Positions 1-8,410 of a DNA stretch of 64,000 nt are shown here, piece by piece. Numbering within the stretch: the stretch's first letter is position 1; each line of letters begins with the position of its first letter. Both the position numbers and the translations under genes were made by a program. Below the pieces are notes generated by a model. The model made no database searches and was not told where the DNA came from. It saw only the letters and a list, made by a program, of their open reading frames with translations. Source of the DNA: Micromussa lordhowensis (Eukaryota; Cnidaria; Anthozoa; Scleractinia; Lobophylliidae); contig OZ026603.1 in NCBI GenBank assembly GCA_964020085.1, positions 6,808,046-6,872,045 on the forward strand. Direction: 5' to 3'.

Positions 1-261
1 AGAAAACGCGCGCTGGGGGTCCCCTTGGCAAATTTGACATAGCTCGGCTTCACGGGCACTTTAAGAGCCGCGATTTGCAGCAAAATGTTCTGCTAGGTTG
101 GCACTTTAAGGAAATTTTAGTTACAACATGATGGCATTGGCGCCAGGGTGTTTTTTCTGGCCTTCTTTTTGCAGTAGTTTCCCCTGGTCCCAACTTTGCA
201 GAATTTCAGAAAACGCGCGCTGGGGGTCCCCTTGGCAAATTTGACATAGCTCGGCTTCACG

Positions 262-317
262 GGCACTTTAAGAGGCGCGGTTTGCAGCAAAATGTTCTGC
301 TAGGTTGGCACTTTAAG
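262..317 (+). repeat. Internal direct repeat GGCACTTTAAG, 45 bp apart
   Basis: The 11-mer GGCACTTTAAG occurs at 262-272 and again at 307-317 within one monomer. The first copy is almost fixed through the array; in the first 20 monomers I see one change, at 3172. The second copy is polymorphic at its central base (phase 107). TTTGCAG also occurs three times per monomer (281, 376 and 402 in this copy), which may hint that the monomer grew from shorter units, although chance similarity is possible. Confidence 0.75.
281..301. repeat. Overlapping inverted repeats (dyads) in the monomer core
   Basis: TTTGC-A-GCAAA (281-291) is a perfect 11-bp dyad. It overlaps AGCAAAA-TG-TTCTGCT (286-301), whose arms are 7 bp; this copy has one mismatch, and monomers with T at phase 90 have perfect arms. 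The shared GCAAA can pair with either neighbour, so two alternative hairpins are possible. The motif recurs in essentially every monomer; the main variation is C or T at phase 90, with G or A rarely (for example near 28030 and 37760). Dyads are common in centromeric satellites that lack a CENP-B box. Any role here is inference. Confidence 0.8.
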
Positions 318-331
318 GAAATTGTAGTTAG
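314..331. other. Hypervariable segment of the monomer (phases 107-124)
   Basis: Phase 107 (314 here) is the centre of CTT-N-AAG. In the first 20 monomers it is T six times, C seven times and G seven times, with no A; one A is seen near 58894. Phases 116-117 (323-324) appear as CC, CT, TT, TC, TG, GC, CG, GT, TA or CA. Phase 124 (331) is G or A, rarely C. The flanking sequence is nearly constant, so variation is confined to a small part of the monomer. These sites are the main markers used to trace the larger repeats in this window. Confidence 0.85.
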
Positions 332-337
332 AACATG

Positions 338-352
338 ATGGCATTGGCGCCA
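338..352. repeat. Adjacent palindromes ATGGCAT and TGGCGCCA
   Basis: ATG-G-CAT (338-344) is directly followed by the perfect 8-bp palindrome TGGCGCCA (345-352). Both recur in most monomers. Substitutions include GCGTCAGG (around 47328 and 50019), GCGACAGG (around 43400, 45057 and 51683), GCGCGAGG (around 7385, 12145 and 14008) and GCGCAAGG (around 4073 and 4280). Each variant is shared by block-related monomers, so these are markers of descent. Confidence 0.7.
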
Positions 353-2070
353 GGGTGTTTTTTCTGGCCTTCTTTTTGCAGTAGTTTCCCCTGGTCCCAA
401 CTTTGCAGAATTTCAGAAAACGCGCGCTGGGGGTCCCCTTGGCAAATTTGACATAGCTCGGCTTCACGGGCACTTTAAGAGGCGCGGTTTGCAGCAAAAT
501 GTTCTGCTAGGTTGGCACTTGAAGGAAATTGTAGTTGGAACATGATGGCATTGGCGCCAGGGTGTTTTTTCTGGCCTTCTTTTTGCAGTAGTTTCCCCTG
601 GTCCCAACTTTGCAGAATTTCAGAAAACGCGCGCTGGGGGTCCCCTTGGCAAATTTGACATAGCTCGGCTTCACGGGCACTTTAAGAGGCGCGGTTTGCA
701 GCAAAATGTTTTGCTAGATTGGCACTTCAAGGAAATCTTAGTTAGAACATGATGGCATTGGCGCCAGGGTGTTTTTTCTGGCCTTCTTTTTGCAGTAGTT
801 TCCCCTGGTCCCAACTTTGCAGAATTTCAGAAAACGCGCGCTGGGGGTCCCCTTGGCAAATTTGACATAGCTCGGCTTCACGGGCACTTTAAGAGGCGCG
901 GTTTGCAGCAAAATGTTCTGCTAGGTTGGCACTTGAAGGAAATTTTAGTTAAAACATGATGGCATTGGCGCCAGGGTGTTTTTTTTGGCCTTCTTTTTGC
1001 AGTAGTTTCCCCTGGTCCCAACTTTGGAGAATTTCAGAAAACGCGCGCTGGGAGTCCCCTTGGCAAATTTGACATAGCTCGGCTTCACGGGCACTTTAAG
1101 AGGCGTGGTTTGCAGCAAAATGTTCTGCTAGGTTGGCACTTTAAGGCAATTCTAGTTAGAACATGATGGCATTGGCGCCAGGGTGTTTTTTCTGGCCTTC
1201 TTTTTGCAGTAGTTTCCCCTGGTCCCAACTTTGCAGAATTTCAGAAAACGCGCGCTGGGGGTCCCCTTGGCAAATTTGACATAGCTCGGCTTCACGGGCA
1301 CTTTAAGAGGCGCGGTTTCCAGCAAAATGTTCTGCTAGGTTGGCACTTCAAGGAAATCCTAGTTAGAACATGTTGGCATTGGGGCCAGGGTGTTTTTTCT
1401 GGCCTTCTTTTTGCAGTAGTTTCCCCTGGTCCCAACTTTGCAGAATTTCAGAAAACGCGCGCTGGGGGTCCCCTTGGCAAATTTGACATAGCTCGGCTTC
1501 ACGGGCACTTTAAGAGGCGCGGTTTGCAGCAAAATGTTTTGCTAGGTTGGCACTTGAAGGAAATCTTAGTTAAAACATGATGGCATTGGCGCCAGGGTGT
1601 TTTTTCCGGCCTTCTTTTTGCAGTAGTTTCCCCTGGTCCCAACTTTGCAGAATTTCAGAAAACGCGCGCTGGGGGTCCCCTTGGCAAATTTGACATAGCT
1701 CGGCTTCACGGGCACTTTAAGAGGCGCGGTTTGCAGCAAAATGTTCTGCTAGGTTAGCACTTGAAGGAAATCTTAGTTAGAACATGATGGCATTGGCTCT
1801 AGGGTGTTTTTTCTGGCCTTCTTTTTGCAGTAGTTTCCCCTGGTCCCAACTTTGCAGAATTTCAGAAAACGCGCGCTGGGGGTGCCCTTGGCAAATTTGA
1901 CATAGCTCGGCTTCACGGGCACTTTAAGAGGCGCGGTTTGCAGCGAAATGTTCTGCTAGGTTGGCACTTCAAGGAAATGCTAGTTAGAACATGATGGCAT
2001 TGGCGCCAGGGTGTTTTTTCTGGCCTTCTTTTTGCAGTAGTTTCCCCTGGTCCCAACTTTGCAGAATTTC

Positions 2071-2813
2071 AGAAAACGCGCGCTGGGGGTCCCCTTGGCA
2101 AATTTGACATAGCTCGGCTTCACGGGCACTTTAAGAGCCGCGATTTGCAGCAAAATGTTCTGCTAGGTTGGCACTTTAAGGAAATTTTAGTTACAACATG
2201 ATGGCATTGGCGCCAGGGTGTTTTTTCTGGCCTTCTTTTTGCAGTAGTTTCCCCTGGTCCCAACTTTGCAGAATTTCAGAAAACGCGCGCTGGGGGTCCC
2301 CTTGGCAAATTTGACATAGCTCGGCTTCACGGGCACTTTAAGAGGCGCGGTTTGCAGCAAAATGTTCTGCTAGGTTGGCACTTTAAGGAAATTGTAGTTA
2401 GAACATGATGGCATTGGCGCCAGGGTGTTTTTTCTGGCCTTCTTTTTGCAGTAGTTTCCCCTGGTCCCAACTTTGCAGAATTTCAGAAAACGCGCGCTGG
2501 GGGTCCCCTTGGCAAATTTGACATAGCTCGGCTTCACGGGCACTTTAAGAGGCGCGGTTTGCAGCAAAATGTTCTGCTAGGTTGGCACTTGAAGGAAATT
2601 GTAGTTGGAACATGATGGCATTGGCGCCAGGGTGTTTTTTCTGGCCTTCTTTTTGCAGTAGTTTCCCCTGGTCCCAACTTTGCAGAATTTCAGAAAACGC
2701 GCGCTGGGGGTCCCCTTGGCAAATTTGACATAGCTCGGCTTCACGGGCACTTTAAGAGGCGCGGTTTGCAGCAAAATGTTTTGCTAGATTGGCACTTCAA
2801 GGAAATCTTAGTT
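2071..2813 (+). repeat. Second, partial copy of the ten-monomer unit
   Basis: This stretch repeats 1-743. At 2814 the base differs from 744 (A against G) and the following sequence instead carries the GTTTTTTCCGG marker (around 2843) of the monomer near 1601, a shift of 1242 = 6 monomers. The switch therefore falls between 2799 and 2813 and marks a recombination junction inside a monomer. Confidence 0.75.
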
Positions 2814-5800
2814 AAAACATGATGGCATTGGCGCCAGGGTGTTTTTTCCGGCCTTCTTTTTGCAGTAGTTTCCCCTGGTCCCAACTTTGCAGAATTTCAG
2901 AAAACGCGCGCTGGGGGTCCCCTTGGCAAATTTGACATAGCTCGGCTTCACGGGCACTTTAAGAGGCGCGGTTTGCAGCAAAATGTTCTGCTAGGTTGGC
3001 ACTTCAAGGAAATTTTAGTTAGAACATGATGGCATTGGCGCCAGGGTGTTTTTTCTGGCCTTCTTTTTGCAGTAGTTTACCCTGGTCCCAACTTTGCAGA
3101 ATTTCAGAAAACGCGCGCTGGGGTCCTCTTGGCAAATTTGACATAGCTCGGCTTCACGGGCATATTAAGAGGCGCGGTTTGCAGCAAAATGTTCTGCTAG
3201 GTTGACACTTTAAGGAAATCCTAGTTAGAACATGATGGCATTGGCGCCAGGGTGTTTTTTCTGGCCTTCTTTTTGCAGTAGTTTCCCCTAATCCCAACTT
3301 TGCAGAATTTTAGAAAACGCGCGCTGGGGGTCTCCTTGGCAAATTTGACATAGCTCGGCTTCACGGGCACTTTAAGAGGCGCGGTTTGCAGCAAAATGTT
3401 CTGCTAGGTTGGCACTTCAAGGAAATGCTAGTTAGAACATGATGGCATTGGCGCCAGGGTGTTTTTTCTGGCCTTCTATTTGCAGTAGTTTTCCCTGGTC
3501 CCAACTTTGCAGAATTTCAGAAAACGCGCGCTGGGGGTCCCCTTGGCAAATTTGACATAGCTCGGCTTCACGGGCACTTTAAGAGGCGCGGTTTGCAGCA
3601 AAATGTTCTGCTAGGTTGGCACTTGAAGGAAATGCAAGTTAGAACATGATGGCATTAGCGCTAGGGTGTTTTTTTTGGCCTTCTTTTTGCAGTAGTTTCC
3701 CCTGGTCCCAACTTTGCAGAATTTCAGAAAACGCGCGCTGGGGGTCCCCTTGGCAAATTTGACATAGCTCGGCTTCACGGGCACTTTAAGAGGCGCGGTT
3801 TGCAGCAAAATGTTTTGCTAGGTTGGCACTTCAAGGAAATGCTAGTTAGAACATGATGGCATTGGCGCCAGGGTGTTTTTTTCTGGCCTTCTCTTTGCAG
3901 TAGTTTCCCCTGGTCCCAACTTTGCAGAATTTCAGAAAACGCGCGCTGGGGGTCCCCTTGGCAAATTTGACATAGCTCGGCTTCACGGGCACTTTAAGAG
4001 GCGCGGTTTGCAGCAAAATGTTCTGCTAGGTTGGCACTTGAAGGAAATGCAAGTTAGAATATGATGGCATTGGCGCAAGGGTGTTTTTTCTGGCCTTCTT
4101 TTTGCAGTAGTTTCCCCTGGTCCCAACTTTGCAGAATTTCAGAAAACGCGCGCTGGGGGTCCCCTTGGCAAATTTGACATAGCTCGGCTTCACGGGCACT
4201 TTAAGAGGCGCGGTTTGCAGCAAAATGTTCTGCTAGGTTGCCACTTGAAGGAAATGCTAGTTAGAATATGATGGCATTGGCGCAAGGGTGTTTTTTCTGG
4301 CCTTCTTTTTGCAGTAGTTTCCCCTGGTCCCAACTTTGCAGAATTTCAGAAAACGCGCGCTGGGGGTCCCCTTGGCAAATTTGACATAGCTCGGCTCCAC
4401 GGGCACTTTAAGAGGCGCGGTTTGCAGCAAAATGTTCTGCTAGGTTGGCACTTCAAGAAAATCCTAAATGGAACATGATGGCATTGGCGCCAGGGTGTTT
4501 TTTCTGGCCTTCTTTTTGCAGTAGTTTCCCCTGGTCCCAACTTTGCAGAATTTCAGAAAACGCGCGCTGGGGGTCCCCTTGGCAAATTTGACATAGCTCG
4601 GCTTCACGGGCACTTTAAGAGGCGCGGTTTGCAGCGAAATGTTCTGCTAGGTTGGCACTTCAAGGAAATGCTAGTTAGAACATGATTGCATTGGCGCCAG
4701 GGTGTTTTTTCTGGCCTTCTTTTTGCAGTAGTTTTCCCTGGTCCCAACTTTGCAGAATTTCAGAAAACGCGCGCTGGGGGTCCCCTTGGCAAATTTGACA
4801 TAGCTCGGCTTCACGGGCACTTTAAGAGGCGCGGTTTGCAGCAAAATGTTCTGCTAGGGTGGCACTTTAAGGAAATCCTAGTTAGAACATGATGGCATTG
4901 GCGCCAGGGTGTTTTTTCTGGCCTTCTTTTTGCAGTAGTTTCCCCTGGTCCCAACTTTGCAGAATTTCAGAAAACGCGCGCTGGGGGTCCCCTTGGCAAA
5001 TTTGACATAGCTCGGCTTCACGGGCACTTTAAGAGGCGCGGTTTGCAGCAAAATGTTCTGCTAGGGTGGCACTTCAAGGAAATCCTAGTTAGAACATGAT
5101 GGCATTGGCGCCAGGGTGTTTTTTCTGGCCTTCTTTTTGCAGTAGTTTCCCCTGGTCCCAACTTTGCAGAATTTCAGAAAACGCGCGCTGGGGGTCCCCT
5201 TGGCAAATTTGACATAGCTCGGCTTCACGGGCACTTTAAGAGGCGCGGTTTGCAGCAAAATGTTCTGCTAGGTTGGCACTTGAAGGAAATCGTAAATGGA
5301 ACATGATGGCATTGGCGCCAGGGTGTTTTTTCTGGCCTTCTTTTTGCAGTAGTTTCCCCTGGGCCCAACTTTGCAGAATTTCAGAAAACGCGCGCTGGGG
5401 GTCCCTTTGGCAAATTTGACATAGCTCGGCTTCACGGCACTTTAAGAGGCGCGGTTTGCAGCAAAATGTTTTGCTATGTTGGCACTTCAAGGAAATCTTA
5501 GTTAGAACATGATGGCATTGGCGCCAGGGTGTTTTTTCTGGCCTTCTTTTTGCAGTAGTTTCCCCTGGTCCCAACTTTGCAGAATTTCAGAAAACGCGCG
5601 CTGGGGGTCCCCTTGGCAAATTTGACATAGCTCGGCTTCACGGGCACTTTAAGAGGCGCGGTTTGCAGCAAAATGTTCTGCTGGGTTGGCACTTGAAGGA
5701 AATTTTAGTTAAAACATGATGGCATTGGCGCCAGGGTGTTTTTTCTGGCCTTCTTTTTGCAGTAGTTTCCCCTGGTCCCAACTTTGCAGAATTTCAGAAA

Positions 5801-6089
5801 ACGCGCGCTGGGGGTCCCCTTGGCAAATTTGACATAGCTCGGCTTCACGGGCACTTTAAGAGGCGCGGTTTGCAGCAAAATGTTCTGCTAGGTTGGCACT
5901 TCAAGGAAATCCCAGTTAGAACATGATGGCATTGGCGCCAGGGTGTTTTTTCTAACCTTCTTTTTGCAGTAGTTTCCCCTGGTCCCAACTTTGCAGAATT
6001 TCAGAAAACGCGCGCTGGGGGTCCCCTTGGCAAATTTGACATAGCTCGGCTTCACGGGCACTTTAAGAGGCGCGGTTTGCAGCAAAATG
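2814..6089 (+). repeat. Monomers without a clear long-range partner, including two neighbour duplications
   Basis: About 16 monomers. I could not assign them to a block shared elsewhere. Two local doublings are visible. The GAATATGATGG plus GCGCAAGGG pair of markers occurs at 4057 and again 207 bp on. CTAGGGTGGCAC occurs near 4854 and again at 5061. Small indels occur: one G is lost near 3121 and one T gained near 3875, which returns the array to phase, and one G is lost from CACGGGCAC near 5437. Confidence 0.7.
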
Positions 6090-8410
6090 TTTTGCTAGCT
6101 TGGCACTTTAAGGAAATCCTAGTTAGAACATGATGGCATTGGCGCCAGGGTGTTTTCTCTGGCCTTCTTTTTGCAGTAGTTTCCCCTGGTCCCAACTTTG
6201 CAGAATTTCAGAAAACGCGCGCTGGGGGTCCCCTTGGCAAATTTGACATAGCTCGGCTTCACGGGCACTTTAAGAGGCGCGGTTTGCAGCAAAATGTTTT
6301 GCTAGGTTGGCACTTTAAGGAAATCCTAGCTAGAACATGATGGCATTGGCGCCAGGGTGTTTTTTCTGGCCTTCTTTTTGCAGTAGTTTCCCCTGGTCCC
6401 AACTTTGCAGAATTTCAGAAAACGCGCGCTGGGGGTCCCCTTGGCAAATTTGACATAGCTCGGCTTCACGGACACTTTAAGAGGCGCGGTTTGCAGCAAC
6501 ATGTTTTGCTGGGTTGGCACTTTAAGGAAATTGTAGTTAAAACATGATGGCATTGGCGCCAGGGTGTTTTTTCTGGCCTTCTTTTTGCAGTAGTTTCTCC
6601 TGGTCCCAACTTTGCAGAATTTCAGAAAACGCGCGCTGGGGGTCCCCTTGGCAAATTTGACATAGCTCGGCTTCACGGGCACTTTAAGAGGCGCGGTTTG
6701 CAGCAAAATGTTCTGCTAGGTTGGCACTTTAAGGAAATCCTAGTTAGAACATGATAGCATTGGCGCCAGGGTGTTTTTTCTGGCCTTCTTTTTGCAGTAG
6801 TTTCCCCTGGTCCCAACTTTGCAGAATTTCAGAAAACGCGCGCTGGGGGTCCCCTTGGCAAATTTGACATAGCTCGGCTTCACGGGAACTTTAAGAGGCG
6901 CAGTTTGCAGCAAAATGTTCTGCTAGGTTGGCACTTTAAGGAAATCTTAGTTACATCATGATGGCATTGGCGCCAGGGTGTTTTTTCTGGCCTTCTTTTT
7001 GCAGTAGTTTTGCCCTGGTCCCAACTTTGCAGAATTTCAGAAAACGCGCGCTGGGGGTCCCCTTGGCAAATTTGACATAGCTCGGCTTCACGGGCACTTT
7101 AAGAGGCGCGGTTTGCAGCAAAATGTTCTGCTACGTTGGCACTTGAAGGAAATCCTAGTTAGAAGATGATGGCATTGGCGCCAGGGTGTTTTTTCTGGCC
7201 TTCTTTTTGCAGTAGTTTCCCCTGGTCCCAACTTTGCAGAATTTCAGAAAACGTGCGCTGGGGGTCCCCTTGGCAAATTTGACATAGCTCGGCTTCACGG
7301 GCACTTTAAGAGGCGCGGTTTGCAGCAAAATTTTCTGCTAGGTTGGCACTTCAAGGAAATTCTAGTTAGAACATGATGGCATTGGCGCGAGGGTGTTTTT
7401 TATGGCCTTCTTTTTGCAGTAGTTTCCCCTGGTCCCAACTTTGCAGAATTTCAGAAAACGCGCGCTGGGGGTCGCCTTGGCAAATTTGACATAGCTCGGC
7501 TTCACGGGCACTTTAAGAGGCGCGGTTTGCAGCAAAATGTTCTGCTAGGCTGGCACTTTAAGAAAATTCTAGTTAGAACATAATAGCATTGGCGCCAGGG
7601 TGTTTTTTCTGGCCTTCTTTTTGCAGTAGTTTCCCTGGTCCCAACTTTGCAGAATTTCAGAAAACGCGCGCTGGGGGTCCCCTTGGCAAATTTGACATAG
7701 CTCGGCTTCACGGGCACTTTAAGAGGCGCGGTTTGCAGCAAAATGTTCTGCTAGGTTGGCACTTTAAGGAAATGCTAGTTAGAACATGATGGCATTGGCG
7801 CCAGGGTGTTTTTTCTGGCCTTCTTTTTGCAGTAGTTTCCCCTGGTCCCAACTTTGCAGAATTTCAGAAAACGCGCGCTGGGGGTCCCCTTGGCAAATTT
7901 GACATAGCTCGGCTTCACGGGCACTTTAAGAGGCGCGGTTTGCACCAAAATGTTTTGCTAGCTTGGCACTTTAAGGAAATCCTAGTTAGAACATGATGGC
8001 ATTGGCGCCAGGGTGTTTTTTCTGGCCTTCTTTTTGCAGTAGTTTCCCCTGGTCCCAACTTTGCAGAATTTCAGAAAACGCGCGCTGGGGGTCCCCTTGG
8101 CAAATTTGACATAGCTCGGCTTCACGGGCACTTTAAGAGGTGCGGTTTGCAGCAAAATGTTTTGCTAGGTTGGCACTTTAAGGAAATCCTAGCTAGAACA
8201 TGATGGCATTGGCGCCAGGGTGTTTTTTCTGGCCTTCTTTTTGCAGTAGTTTCCCCTGGTCCCAACTTTGCAGAATTTCAGAAAACGCGCGCTGGGGGTC
8301 CCCTTGGCAAATTTGACATAGCTCGGCTTCACGGGCACTTTAAGAGGCGCGGTTTGCAGCAACATGTTTTGCTGGGTTGGCACTTTAAGGAAATCCTAGT
8401 TAAAACATGA
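6090..8410 (+). repeat. Nine-monomer higher-order unit: one full copy and the start of a second
   Basis: The rare marker GCTAGCTTGG occurs at 6094 and 7957, exactly 1863 = 9 x 207 apart, and CAACATGTTTTGCTGGG follows 403 bp later in each. Other private markers of the unit are TAGTTTTGCCCTGG (7005), CTACGTTGG (7131), ACGTGCGCTG (7252), CAAAATTTTCTGC (7325) and GGGTCGCCTTGG (7470). The whole stretch is repeated at 12713 onward with a shift of 6623. Confidence 0.85.

Larger units (their letters stand above)
208..414 (+). repeat. Representative satellite monomer (reference copy for phase numbering)
   Basis: This 207-bp copy is close to the consensus and is used here to place the internal motifs. 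In order it holds a CG-rich start (214-219), a GGGG-T-CCCC dyad (223-231), an invariant AT-rich stretch with CAAATTTGACATAG (236-249), the first GGCACTTTAAG (262-272), overlapping dyads (281-301), the second GGCACTTTAAG (307-317), a variable segment (314-331), the palindromes ATGGCAT and TGGCGCCA (338-352), a T-rich pyrimidine tract (358-377), and a conserved end with TGGTCCCAACTTTGCAG. The sequence before phase 86 and after phase 138 is nearly constant across the window, while phases 90-125 carry most of the variation. The length is close to a nucleosome plus linker, which fits phased nucleosomes but does not prove them. Confidence 0.95.
1..2070 (+). repeat. Ten-monomer higher-order unit, first copy
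   Basis: Bases 1-743 recur without a difference that I could see at 2071-2813, a shift of 2070 = 10 x 207. Shared private markers include TTAAGAGCCGCGATTTGCAG (61 and 2131), TTACAACATG (121 and 2191), GTTGGAAC (533 and 2603) and CTAGATTGG (714 and 2784). The similarity starts at the window edge, so it probably extends upstream. Confidence 0.85.

Noticed and set aside
214..231. CGCGCG or GGGGGTCCCC as a terminator or regulatory hairpin
   Set aside because: The stems are only 3-4 bp and lie in every monomer with no transcription unit to serve.
345..352. TGGCGCC as a retroelement primer-binding site
   Set aside because: Only seven bases resemble a tRNA-Lys type site, they belong to a palindrome present in every monomer, and there is no LTR, polypurine tract or gag-pol sequence.
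358..381. Pyrimidine tract followed by TTTTTGCAG as a splice acceptor
   Set aside because: It looks like a 3' splice site but recurs in each monomer without a donor site, exon or coding context. Cryptic use in array transcripts cannot be excluded but is not supported.
300..497. Minus-strand open frames of about 65 codons in many monomers (for example 300-497, 2370-2567, 58259-58456)
   Set aside because: They recur once per satellite monomer, overlap open frames on the other strand, have no recognisable domain, and vary at sites that ignore codon position. They are frames in repeated DNA, not genes.
5236..5574. 112-codon minus-strand open frame
   Set aside because: It arises because a one-base loss in CACGGGCAC near 5437 shifts two satellite frames into one. 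Not a gene.
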